In this document: positions 43,615-52,236 of the stretch, piece after piece
Layout of the letters: the number at the start of each line of letters is the position of its first letter
Numbering within the stretch: position 1 is the first letter of the stretch
NCBI GenBank assembly: GCA_945909635.1
Contig: OX246690.1
Location: forward strand, 1,364,001 to 1,428,000
From: Clostridioides difficile_A
GTDB lineage: Bacteria; Bacillota; Clostridia; Peptostreptococcales; Peptostreptococcaceae
Direction: 5' to 3'
DNA length: 64,000 nt
Made by a program: the position numbers and the translations under genes
The notes under the pieces: generated by a model
The model's database searches: none
Told to the model about the DNA's origin: nothing
What the model saw: only the letters and a program-made list of their open reading frames with translations

Positions 43615-43796
43615 TAATTTAATGATACGAAATTACATCCTAATTTTAGCATAAAGTAATCAAAAAATCTTATTTAGTATCAAATAAATTTATGTACTTA
43701 ATATTTGTATATATCAAAAAAATATACTAAATATAGGAAGGTGTGTAAACTAAAAAACAAAAGGAAGTATAAATCACTTAGAAAGGAACTTGATAA

Positions 43797-44006
43797 ATGG
43801 ATGCTCGAAAAAAATGGATACCTTTTTTAGGAGTACAAGTTAAACAAAGACTTATTGAATTAAATATGACTCAAAGAGAATTAGCAAAGAAAATAGGTGT
43901 TAATGAAAACTATTTGTCAGCCATTCTAAATGGCAGAAGGACAGGTAAAAAGTATAAATCATCAATTTATCAATTGCTTAATATAGAATATTCAGAAGAT
44001 GATTAG
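43797..44006 (+). CDS. Small HTH (Cro/CI-type) DNA-binding protein
   Basis: 69 residues: LGVQVKQRLIELNMTQRELAKKIGVNENYLSAILNGRR is an HTH domain of the phage Cro type, with a short tail. AAAGGAAC precedes the ATG. Expressed from a promoter carrying a GTCAAAATGAC operator and separated by about 180 bases of leader. Confidence 0.8.
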   Translation: MDARKKWIPFLGVQVKQRLIELNMTQRELAKKIGVNENYLSAILNGRRTGKKYKSSIYQLLNIEYSEDD

Positions 44007-44037
44007 CAAATAGTATGTGAAGTAGGTGAGTATTCTT

Positions 44038-44247
44038 ATGTGTAAATCAGATTTGGATGGAGTAATAGAGTGCTGTAGAGCGATTGACGATTTTATTATG
44101 GCTCTTAATGGTATAAAAAGTTTAAATATGGAAAGATTAGATATCTTAACTATATACTCTAGTACATGCTCAAGCCTTCTTAAAGAGGGTAATTACAAAG
44201 GATGCACAATTGTATATAAAAAGATGCTGGAAGAGTTGAAAACATGA
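44038..44247 (+). CDS. Small protein of unknown function
   Basis: 69 residues, cysteine-containing and helical (KSDLDGVIECCRAIDDFIMALNGI). Not recognised. ATG 44038 follows GGTGAG; it lies 31 bases after the Cro-like gene on the same strand and is likely co-transcribed. Confidence 0.55.
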   Translation: MCKSDLDGVIECCRAIDDFIMALNGIKSLNMERLDILTIYSSTCSSLLKEGNYKGCTIVYKKMLEELKT

Positions 44248-44312
44248 ATAATACATTTCTTGGGAACCTAAATAATATATAGGAATGTACAACACTGTTC
44301 AAAATACATAAA

Positions 44313-44392
44313 CTAAAATATGGATAGGTAATCTAAATATTATTGAAATTAGATTATGCTTATTTTTAAATAACTTAATATCCATATTTTAG
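44313..44392. terminator. Cruciform-type double hairpin between convergent genes
   Basis: Perfect 14-base outer arms CTAAAATATGGATA (44313-44326) and TATCCATATTTTAG (44379-44392) enclose an inner stem TAATCTAA/TTAGATTA (44329-44336, 44349-44356). Likely acts as a bidirectional terminator. Confidence 0.65.
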
Positions 44393-44453
44393 TAGTCTGT
44401 TACAAAAAAAGAAAGTTAATAGATGATGTAAAATCGTATCAAATTATGTATGT

Positions 44454-44852
44454 TTAAACCATTTTATCTTCATTAGTATTAGAGGAATGCTTTTTTAAGT
44501 CTTTATATTCAGATATCTTAAGTTCAAGTATTCCTTCTATTTTTATTTTATCACGCTCATTTAATTGTCTGTATAGATTTAATATCTTTATCTCATCATC
44601 AGTAACATGTAGGTAATCTTCCTTATTTTCTTTTACACTATTGTTAGAGTTTACTTTTTCTTTGCCATATAGAAGCCAGTCAGTAGTAACATCAAAATAA
44701 TCAGCTATTGACATTAATATATCACAATTAGGTTTTCTATCTCCAGTTTCATACTTACCTAAATTTTCAAACTTTAAAATATTCATAAGTTTACGCTGAG
44801 TAAGTTTTTTGGAATTTCTTAAATAAGCAATTCTTTTTCCTAAAGTATCCAC
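44454..44852 (-). CDS. XRE-family regulator (paralogue 2)
   Basis: 132 residues with the same layout as the protein at 43084-43500: TLGKRIAYLRNSKKLTQRKLMN, recognition ENLGKYETGDRKP, TDWLLYG, and RQLNERDKIKIEGILELKISEY. GTG 44852 follows AAAGGAG; a nearer upstream GTG overlaps that site. A GTCAAAATGAC site lies just upstream (44883-44893), the same operator as for its paralogue. Confidence 0.83.
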   Translation of the reverse strand: MDTLGKRIAYLRNSKKLTQRKLMNILKFENLGKYETGDRKPNCDILMSIADYFDVTTDWLLYGKEKVNSNNSVKENKEDYLHVTDDEIKILNLYRQLNERDKIKIEGILELKISEYKDLKKHSSNTNEDKMV

Positions 44853-44882
44853 AAAATACACTCCTTTCTTTTTATTGTCAAG

Positions 44883-44954
44883 GTCAAAATGACATTTAAA
44901 ATAAAGATATCAAAATTTATATGTAAAAAACTAACAAAATAAAGTCTAGTTGAC
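44883..44954 (-). promoter_or_regulatory. Operators upstream of XRE paralogue 2
   Basis: GTCAAAATGAC at 44883-44893, between the start codon and the presumed promoter, and a weaker GTCTAGTTGAC at 44944-44954. Confidence 0.65.
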
Positions 44955-45172
44955 ATTTTGCTTAAATTAATATGCTCATACTATGATTTTAACATATTAT
45001 AGTTGAAAAGATGTGGTTTATTTTGATTTGTATATATTTTTTGATAGACGTAATTAGGTATGAAAGGTGAAAGGGTTAAGAATAGGGTTTGTAAATTAAT
45101 CTATAAATTTGGTTTGATAAACTAATGTTATTTTTTAACTGATTATAAAAATGACAAACAGTAAAAGAGAAA

Positions 45173-45263
45173 TAGTATTATATTGTAGTTTATGTTAATC
45201 AATTATAAAAAAATTTATGAATTTAACATTTAAGACATAAGATAAATCTACAATATAATACTA
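45173..45263. repeat. 16-base inverted repeat with a 59-base loop
   Basis: TAGTATTATATTGTAG (45173-45188) is the exact reverse complement of CTACAATATAATACTA (45248-45263). It lies directly after the MFS stop codon, so it may be an unusual terminator, or the ends of a small excised or miniature element. Confidence 0.6.
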
Positions 45264-45273
45264 TAACATTCTT

Positions 45274-47772
45274 TTATCTAGTTTTATTTTCTTTATAGAA
45301 TAACAATATTACGAATGCAAGTAAATTTATACAGAATACTGTTATATACATCTGTTTAAACCCTGAGTTTAGAGTAGATTGAAGTGTATTCTCTATTTTT
45401 GTTCTATTGTTTTCTATAGAATTTATATAATCTAATTTTGATTTATCAAAAGCCTTTGGTATTTCAGTTTTTACTTCTTGTGTCTTTGCTAAAACTGATT
45501 GAAGTGATTTTTTTTGTTGCTCCATAGTGCCAAGGCCTTTTTCCATGTCTTTCTTTTTATTTATAGAATCATTTAGCTTACTTTGAAGTTCCTTTTTTTG
45601 ACTTTCCATTGTTTTGAGTTTTTTATTCAATTGTTTCTTTTGAGTTTTACTTTTCTGTAGCTTTGTGTTTAATTCAGCTCTTGCTTTTTTTAATTGTTGT
45701 ATTTGAGCATTTAAACTTTCCTTTTTTTCGTTTAAATCTGGTTTATTTTCACCCGAATTATTATTTTTATTTTCTGTAGAATTATTTTTATTGTTGTCAG
45801 GATTAGAATTACTAGTATTATTTTGTTCTTGGTCATTTGAGTTATTTTCGTTATTAGTAGGAGTATTTTCTTGTGGTATAGTAGGTATTTTATTGTAAGC
45901 AATTGTCAATTCATTTATGGCTTTATCTTGCTTTACAAGACCTTGTTCCATACCTTTAATACCTTTATTAACACCATCAATGCCTTTTTTTATACCATCT
46001 ATTCCTTGATTAATGCCAGCCCTAGCTTTTATCATATTGTCAATACCTATTTGAATTCCTTTAATACCACTATTTAGTTTATTTTCGCCTTCTTCGATAC
46101 CATTTATTCCACTTTGTGTTCCATCTATTCCTTTTTGTACATTTGTCTGGATTTTATTAATTACAGATGGAACTTTTTCATCAAACATGGTTGTTGATAT
46201 TTCCTTTGTGATATTGGTAATGTTGGTTGTATCTGCTGACTGAACCTTATCCAACAAGTATTTTGGTAGTTTACCACCTGTCATATCCATGTTGATATTT
46301 GATGTATCATCCATATTTGGTATAGAAACATTTTTTAAATTCTTTGCCATTTCAGGGTCTGACTTTAAATCATCTATCATATTTTCAAGTTCTTCAAGTT
46401 GAACTATTTTAGGTGTTGATGGTTTTCCAACTAAGTCCATAATATTATCTTGTACAGATAACCCTGCATGTGCTATAAAGCCAATCATTATAGCTGGAGA
46501 AATTGAAGTTCCAATTGAGCGTATCAGAGACAATGTAGCAAGTGCTGAATTAGATTCTTCTAATCTTGTATTTGATAACATCATATAGTTTAGAGGAGTT
46601 CCCATAGTAAATCCCATACCTAAGCCCATAAACATTAGACTTATACATACACTAAATACTGTATTTGTTTTTAGTGCAATTAATACCAGATAAAGAGACC
46701 CTATCATGGATACAGAAAAACCTAATAATAGTATTTTCTTTGCACCAAACTTATCAATAAGTCTACCGCTTAAAGGAGCAGCAACACCTGCAAATAATCC
46801 TAATATAGCAACAAAATATCCACCAGAACCAGCATTTATTTTTAATGCATTTTCAGCATATTGTGGAACAAATACCATACCCATCATTCCAATACCAACA
46901 ATTAAAGATAAAATAAGAACTATCAGTATTCTTGGATTTAAAAAATATTCAAAATTTAAAATAGGGTCTTTAGCCTTATTTTCAATAAATATAAAAATAG
47001 GTATAAGTATAATAAATGCCAATAAGTAAGGATAAACTGATATATCTTGCATAGAATTTGTAAAGTTAAAAAAGTCTATATTCATAAGACCATACAATAA
47101 TGATACAATTATACATATCAACATTAATGTACCAAGTTTATCTATTTTTTCTGTAGATGTAGACTTATTATTTTTAATACACAAAATTCCACCAATAAGT
47201 ATGATTAAGCAAATCGGAAGATTTACAAAAAATAGCCATTTCCAATTTTGAGTTCCAAATATACTTAGAATTGTGCTACCAATACTTGAACCTAAAATAT
47301 TGGCAATACCATACGTTGCTCCAACTAAACCTAAAGCCATACCTCTTTTATTCTCTGGGAAGGTAGTTCCAAACTCTGCTGTAGCAATAGGCATAATTCC
47401 GCCACCACCAATTGCCTGAATAACACGACCAATTAGTAAAATATTGAAATTGGAAAATAGTGATGATAATCCACATATTAATGAACCACTACCAAATAGA
47501 AATATGCTAACTAAATACACATATTTTCTTCCTATTTTATCTGCTAATTTTCCAGAAATAGGGATTACAGATGCATATGTTAATGTATATATGGTAATCA
47601 TCCAAATTCCTGTCTTTTCATTTACTCCAAGACTATTTTGTATAATTGTTCTTGCTGGTGATACTATTCCTGTATCAATAGCTCCCATAAATATACCTAA
47701 GAGATAAAGTATAAGTACTAAAAATATTTTTGGATTACTATCCTTGTTCTGAATACTAGTATTAGAATTCAA
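45274..47772 (-). CDS. DHA2-type MFS drug transporter with a giant extracellular coiled-coil loop
   Basis: About 440 N-terminal residues form a normal EmrB/QacA-type MFS core: GAIDTGIVSPA, the loop-2 motif GKLADKIGRKYVY, and the GIANILGSSIG motif C region. Then comes a roughly 370-residue hydrophilic insert (about 440-808) before a final membrane span (FKQMYITVFCINLLAFVILLF). The insert has G-I-x-x-G-I/L heptad-like repeats, an Asn/Glu-rich linker and a Lys/Gln/Leu-rich coiled coil. TTG 47772 follows AAGGTGG. In an operon with tetR; substrate unknown. The insert is unlike ordinary MFS pumps and recalls YhgE/Pip-type stalks. Confidence 0.83.
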   Translation of the reverse strand: MNSNTSIQNKDSNPKIFLVLILYLLGIFMGAIDTGIVSPARTIIQNSLGVNEKTGIWMITIYTLTYASVIPISGKLADKIGRKYVYLVSIFLFGSGSLICGLSSLFSNFNILLIGRVIQAIGGGGIMPIATAEFGTTFPENKRGMALGLVGATYGIANILGSSIGSTILSIFGTQNWKWLFFVNLPICLIILIGGILCIKNNKSTSTEKIDKLGTLMLICIIVSLLYGLMNIDFFNFTNSMQDISVYPYLLAFIILIPIFIFIENKAKDPILNFEYFLNPRILIVLILSLIVGIGMMGMVFVPQYAENALKINAGSGGYFVAILGLFAGVAAPLSGRLIDKFGAKKILLLGFSVSMIGSLYLVLIALKTNTVFSVCISLMFMGLGMGFTMGTPLNYMMLSNTRLEESNSALATLSLIRSIGTSISPAIMIGFIAHAGLSVQDNIMDLVGKPSTPKIVQLEELENMIDDLKSDPEMAKNLKNVSIPNMDDTSNINMDMTGGKLPKYLLDKVQSADTTNITNITKEISTTMFDEKVPSVINKIQTNVQKGIDGTQSGINGIEEGENKLNSGIKGIQIGIDNMIKARAGINQGIDGIKKGIDGVNKGIKGMEQGLVKQDKAINELTIAYNKIPTIPQENTPTNNENNSNDQEQNNTSNSNPDNNKNNSTENKNNNSGENKPDLNEKKESLNAQIQQLKKARAELNTKLQKSKTQKKQLNKKLKTMESQKKELQSKLNDSINKKKDMEKGLGTMEQQKKSLQSVLAKTQEVKTEIPKAFDKSKLDYINSIENNRTKIENTLQSTLNSGFKQMYITVFCINLLAFVILLFYKENKTR

Positions 47773-47785
47773 GGCAAACACCACC

Positions 47786-48328
47786 TTAATGTATTAATTT
47801 TTCAATATAGGGTTTTAAATCTTTAAATTCTATATGAGTATATGTTGAGTATGAAAAAAACATTTTAATAATTATATTGCATACTAATGTGTCATTATTA
47901 AAAAACTTTTCTTTTTCTAAAGCCTCATATACTTTATTTGAAAGCTGCTCATGAAAATCATCTTTATGTTTTTTCATTTCAAAAAATCTTTTAGTCTCAA
48001 AAGTGTTTAAAAAATCATTGTATTGAATATTATGAACCTTGTTTATAAAATTTCTTATTTCTGTAAAAATAATATCTAATTTTTTAATATAATCTTCAGT
48101 ATTTTTGTTGGAGTATTCAATTCGCCTTATCAATAAATCCCATTCCGATTTTGTTATGTATTCTATTATTTCTTGTTTTGAATCAAAATAATTATATACT
48201 GTGCCTGCACTTATACCACATCTTTGAGCTATTTTCCTTATACTAATATTGGAGTAGTCTTCTTCTAGAATCATGTCTCGAGCCACTTTTAGTATATCTT
48301 CTTTTACATTTTCTAAAATCTTTGGCAT
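47786..48328 (-). CDS. TetR-family regulator of the MFS gene
   Basis: 180 residues. The N-terminal HTH DYSNISIRKIAQRCGISAGTVYNYFDSKQEIIEYI is canonical TetR; the C-terminal helical ligand domain is divergent. AGAGGTGG precedes the ATG. It is followed at about 13 bases by the MFS gene. A 13-base dyad in its promoter is the probable operator. Confidence 0.88.
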   Translation of the reverse strand: MPKILENVKEDILKVARDMILEEDYSNISIRKIAQRCGISAGTVYNYFDSKQEIIEYITKSEWDLLIRRIEYSNKNTEDYIKKLDIIFTEIRNFINKVHNIQYNDFLNTFETKRFFEMKKHKDDFHEQLSNKVYEALEKEKFFNNDTLVCNIIIKMFFSYSTYTHIEFKDLKPYIEKLIH

Positions 48329-48356
48329 ATTACCACCTCTTTTATTAAAATTATTA

Positions 48357-48397
48357 TGAACACTGTTTATTATAAACCTTTAAAATTTATTAATCAA
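48357..48397 (-). promoter_or_regulatory. tetR-MFS promoter with candidate TetR operator
   Basis: On the minus strand TTGATT (48392-48397), a 17-base spacer and TATAAT (48369-48374). The dyad TGAACACTGTTTA (48357-48369) overlaps the end of the -10 box and the likely start of transcription. Confidence 0.65.
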
Positions 48398-48573
48398 TAT
48401 GTAAGCTATAATGTATAATATTATTATATAGATATGATATAAAATAAGTGTCTTATTAGAAGTATCTAATTTATTAAATTTATACTTAAGTATGATTATT
48501 TACTTAAATATGTAATATTAGATTTTTCTTTTTAATAAATTAAATATTATTATGTGATAAGGAGAATACTGTG

Positions 48574-50088
48574 ATGGAAAAGAAGTATGTAATGGCACTA
48601 GACCAAGGAACAACTAGTTCAAGAGCTATACTATTTAATAAAAAGGGTGAAATAGTAAAAATCGCACAAAAAGAATTCAAACAAATTTACCCAAAAGCTG
48701 GGTGGGTAGAACATGACCCTATGGAAATATGGGGTTCACAAAGTGGAGTAATGAGAGAAGTTATAGAAACAGCAGGAATAAGGCCAGAAGAAATTGCTTC
48801 AATAGGAATAACTAATCAAAGAGAGACTACAATTGTTTGGAGTAGGTATACTGGGAAACCGATTTATAATGCGATAGTATGGCAGTGTAGGAGAACATCA
48901 GAAATATGTGATGAGCTTAAACATAAAGGGTTAGAAGAACTAATAAAAGAAAAAACTGGTCTTTTAATAGATGCATACTTTTCAGCAACAAAAGTAAAGT
49001 GGATATTAGATAATGTAGAAGGTGCTAGAGAAAAAGCAGAACAAGGAGAGTTGTTATTTGGGACTATAGACACATGGTTAATATGGAATTTGACACGTGG
49101 AAAAGTACATGTAACAGATTACTCAAATGCATCTAGAACGATGATGTACAATATAAATAGTTTAGAATGGGATAAAGATATACTAAGAGAGTTAGATATA
49201 CCAATAAGCATGTTACCATCAGTAAAACCCTCTAGTTATGTCTATGGCCATACAGATGAACGTATGCTATCAGGAGCTAAAATACCTATTGCTGGATGTG
49301 CAGGAGACCAACAAGCAGCATTATTTGGTCAAAACTGTGTTGAAGAAGGTACTGCAAAAAATACTTATGGAACAGGTTGCTTCCTACTTATGAATACAGG
49401 TAGTAAGATAGTAAAATCTAAACATGGACTGCTTACAACAATTGCTTGGGGTGTTGATGGAAAAGTGACATATGCATTAGAAGGAAGTATATTCATAGGA
49501 GGTGCATCTATTCAATGGCTTAGAGATGAATTAAAGATAATTGAATCTGCGAAAGATAGTGAAATGTATGCAAATAGAGTAGAGGATACTAATGGTGTAT
49601 ATGTAGTACCAGCATTTACAGGTCTTGGAGCTCCATATTGGGATATGTATGCTAGAGGGTCAATCTTAGGTCTTACAAGAGGTGCAAAAAAAGAACATAT
49701 AATAAGAGCTACATTGGAATCGATTGCTTATCAAACAAAAGATGTCTTAGAAGCGATGCAAAATGATTCAAAATTGAAATTAAAGTCACTAAAAGTTGAT
49801 GGTGGAGCAAGTAATAATAATTTTTTAATGCAATTTCAGTCAGACATATTAAATGTAGATATAGATAGACCTAAAATAGTAGAAACAACAGCTTTAGGGG
49901 CAGCATATTTGGCAGGATTATCTGTTGGTTTCTATATTGGAAGTAATGAAATCCCATCAAAATGGTCAGTAGAAAAAGAATTTAATCCAAATATGAATGA
50001 AGATAAGAGAAATAAATTATATAAAGGTTGGAAGAAGGCTGTATCAAGAGCTTTAAGTTGGGAAAAAGAAGATGAAGTAGATATTTAA
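48574..50088 (+). CDS. glpK: Glycerol kinase
   Basis: Phosphorylates glycerol to sn-glycerol 3-phosphate with ATP. FGGY-family motifs: ALDQGTTSSRAILF (phosphate 1), WVEHDPMEIW, ITNQRETTIVW, the first FGGY-like signature region, and KVDGGASNNNFLMQFQSDIL near the C-terminus. 504 residues, normal length. AAGGAG precedes the ATG; a GTG one codon earlier is also possible. No glpF or glpD neighbour is present. A TetR-MFS pair lies divergently upstream. Confidence 0.96.
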   Translation: MEKKYVMALDQGTTSSRAILFNKKGEIVKIAQKEFKQIYPKAGWVEHDPMEIWGSQSGVMREVIETAGIRPEEIASIGITNQRETTIVWSRYTGKPIYNAIVWQCRRTSEICDELKHKGLEELIKEKTGLLIDAYFSATKVKWILDNVEGAREKAEQGELLFGTIDTWLIWNLTRGKVHVTDYSNASRTMMYNINSLEWDKDILRELDIPISMLPSVKPSSYVYGHTDERMLSGAKIPIAGCAGDQQAALFGQNCVEEGTAKNTYGTGCFLLMNTGSKIVKSKHGLLTTIAWGVDGKVTYALEGSIFIGGASIQWLRDELKIIESAKDSEMYANRVEDTNGVYVVPAFTGLGAPYWDMYARGSILGLTRGAKKEHIIRATLESIAYQTKDVLEAMQNDSKLKLKSLKVDGGASNNNFLMQFQSDILNVDIDRPKIVETTALGAAYLAGLSVGFYIGSNEIPSKWSVEKEFNPNMNEDKRNKLYKGWKKAVSRALSWEKEDEVDI

Positions 50089-50120
50089 AAAGTAGTCAAA
50101 AACAAAATTTATTTGAACTT

Positions 50121-50157
50121 AAAAAGAGCTTTATGTAAAATATGAAGCTCTTTTTTT
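50121..50157 (+). terminator. glpK terminator
   Basis: AAAAAGAGCTT (50121-50131) pairs with AAGCTCTTTTT (50145-50155), followed by T-rich sequence. Confidence 0.88.
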
Positions 50158-50202
50158 ATTGTTTACTTACACTTTTTATACAATCATACTAAATTGTATG
50201 AT

Positions 50203-50832
50203 TTATTTTTCACTTTCATATAAGAACATTGGTATAGAGTTGTAAATATGTTTGTCTCCAACAACTAAGAGAATATCTCCATCTAAAAACTCGATATACG
50301 GGCCAGGAGATATTATAAGTTCCTCACCTCTTTTAATTGCAACTATTGTAGCACCTGTGTTTTGCCAAAATTTAGTTTGAGCAGCTGTTTGTCCAACATA
50401 CTTACATTTAGAATTTATTGTGAACTGAACGGGCACTAAAGGATTTATTATTTCAAGTCTGTTAGAATAATCTAAAATTTTATTTATAGTATCCAATATT
50501 TCATTCTCTAAATTAGATTTAGTATCTATTAAATTATAAAGAGTTGATTTATATGATGATATATTTGTAATATCCCTGTATTTTTTTATAAAAGAAGAAG
50601 CTTTGTCTGGAGATAATACAATAACACCTTTACCCTTTATGCTTTTAACAACACCAATATCTTCTAAAATTTTAACAGCTCTTCTTATAGTTTCTGGAGA
50701 TACATTGTATTTACCAGCCAAAACAGAACGTCCAAATAATACTGAATCCTCTTGTATTTCACCTGTATATATTTTATTTGCAATATCCAAAGCTATTTTT
50801 TGGTATATTGGCATCGTATAATTTTTATCCAT
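50203..50832 (-). CDS. GntR-HTH / RCK_C regulator (BusR-like)
   Basis: 209 residues: an N-terminal GntR winged helix (IYQKIALDIANKIYTGEIQ, VSPETIRRAVKILEDIGVV), a coiled-coil linker (about 95-125), and a C-terminal RCK_C/TrkA-C domain (GATIVAIKRGEELIISPGPYIEFLDGDILLVVG). This layout and size are those of BusR, which binds cyclic di-AMP and represses osmolyte or potassium transport. No bus transporter genes are adjacent, so the target is elsewhere or is the neighbouring long intergenic region. GGGGGAAAAACA precedes the ATG. Confidence 0.8.
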   Translation of the reverse strand: MDKNYTMPIYQKIALDIANKIYTGEIQEDSVLFGRSVLAGKYNVSPETIRRAVKILEDIGVVKSIKGKGVIVLSPDKASSFIKKYRDITNISSYKSTLYNLIDTKSNLENEILDTINKILDYSNRLEIINPLVPVQFTINSKCKYVGQTAAQTKFWQNTGATIVAIKRGEELIISPGPYIEFLDGDILLVVGDKHIYNSIPMFLYESEK

Positions 50833-51416
50833 TGTTTTTCCCCCAATACAAAATTTATGTTAAAAAATATATAATCTTAATAATACTATTGTATAATTTA
50901 TAGGTTTGTATGTCTACAATATGTACAAATATTGTCTTTGTTTTAAAATAATATTTTAACATGTATTTAGTATACATGATTTTATTATACGTAAAACTCT
51001 ATAAAGATTTACTTAAGAGAATATAAAGATATTTTATTTACAAAAAACAATAATTATATAGATGAAACAAACAAATGAATGAAGAAAAATACTTCTGTCT
51101 TGCATACAAAGTGATTAAAATTGAAAAATACTTTAAAAATGAAAGTCAAATGCCTTTTTTTAGGTAGAAATGATTAATTATTAACTAAAAAATGGCAAAA
51201 ACATTTTTTGAAAAAGAAATACAAATGAATGCGAAATTAAAATAATTGCAAAAATATTCCTCAAATGGTAAAATTATATTATAAAATGCAACGAAATAGT
51301 TGCAAAACTAAAATTGAATAAAAGTAATAAAATATTTCATGCAATATATAAAATAAACAAAATTTAAAAATTAAAACTACTTATTCTATCAAAATGCTAG
51401 TGAGGGGGGTCATAAA
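50833..51416. other. Long divergent intergenic region
   Basis: 584 AT-rich bases between the BusR-like gene and pxpA, the longest gap in the window. The last 170 bases contain the pxp promoter and a dyad operator (separate entry). The rest (50833-51240) has no ORF with a ribosome site and no RNA family that I recognise. Confidence 0.5.
51246..51304 (+). promoter_or_regulatory. pxp operon promoter with downstream dyad
   Basis: TTGCAA (51246-51251), a 17-base spacer and TAAAAT (51269-51274). The perfect dyad TGCAAC-N6-GTTGCA (51287-51292 and 51299-51304) lies just after the expected transcription start, a repressor-like position. Confidence 0.6.
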
Positions 51417-52208
51417 TTGTATAAAGTAGATTTAAATAGTGATTTAGGTGAAAGTTTTGGAGCATATAAGGTTGGTTTAGATGAAGAAGTTTTAAAATAT
51501 ATTTCATCAGCTAATATAGCTTGTGGGTTTCATGCAGGTGACCCTAATCATATGGACAAAACAGTAAAGTTAGCTAAAGAAAATGGCGTGAAAATAGGGG
51601 CGCACCCAGGTTTTCTAGATTTAATGGGATTTGGAAGACGTGAGATGAAAATAACTAGGCAAGAAGCTAAAGATTATACAAAATACCAATTAGGAGCTTT
51701 AATGGCTTTTGCAAGCTCAAATGGATGTAACATACAACATGTAAAACCGCATGGAGCCTTATACAATATGGCAGCTAAAGATAAAGATTTAGCTATGGGT
51801 ATTTGTGAGGCTATATATGAAGTAAACAAAGATATCATACTTTTAGGATTATACAATAGTGAAATGATAAATTCTGCTAAAGAGATTGGGCTTAGGTATG
51901 CAAATGAAGTATTTGCAGATAGAGCTTATGATAATAATGGATTTTTAGTTCCAAGAAGTGTAGAGGGTGCAGTTATACATGATACAAAATGTGCAATAGA
52001 TAGAGTTGTCAAGATGGTAAAAGAAGGAACTGTAGAAACTTTAACAGGTGAAGTTATACATATCAAAGCTGACTCTATATGTGTTCATGGGGATAATCCA
52101 AAGGCAATAGAGTTTGTTAAAGAGATAAGAAAACGCTTTGAATTAGAAAATATAGAAGTTTGTCCATTAGAAGATATGGAAGCTTGTTCATCAGAAAACA
52201 TGGTTTAA
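51417..52208 (+). CDS. pxpA: 5-oxoprolinase subunit A (LamB/YcsF family)
   Basis: Part of the PxpABC ATP-dependent 5-oxoprolinase that opens pyroglutamate to glutamate. Family signatures: VDLNSDLGESFG, SANIACGFHAGDP, IGAHPGFLD, HVKPHGALYN, EVFADRAYDNNG. 263 residues, with a short extra C-terminal Glu/Ser tail. The TTG start is six bases after GAGGGGGGT. First gene of pxpA-transporter-pxpB-pxpC. Confidence 0.93.
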   Translation: MYKVDLNSDLGESFGAYKVGLDEEVLKYISSANIACGFHAGDPNHMDKTVKLAKENGVKIGAHPGFLDLMGFGRREMKITRQEAKDYTKYQLGALMAFASSNGCNIQHVKPHGALYNMAAKDKDLAMGICEAIYEVNKDIILLGLYNSEMINSAKEIGLRYANEVFADRAYDNNGFLVPRSVEGAVIHDTKCAIDRVVKMVKEGTVETLTGEVIHIKADSICVHGDNPKAIEFVKEIRKRFELENIEVCPLEDMEACSSENMV

Positions 52209-52236
52209 GACTGATAATATGAGGGGGAGATAAAAT

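Larger units (their letters stand above)
44853..45273. other. Intergenic region between the XRE gene and the MFS gene
   Basis: About 420 AT-rich bases. The left part holds the XRE operators. The right part holds a long inverted repeat (separate entry). Nothing else is recognised in 44960-45170. Confidence 0.5.

Noticed and set aside
51190..51215. Sigma-54 type -24/-12 promoter (TGGCAAAAACATTTTTTG) before pxpA
   Set aside because: The GC element is absent at the required distance, and a good sigma-A-type promoter lies at 51246-51274.
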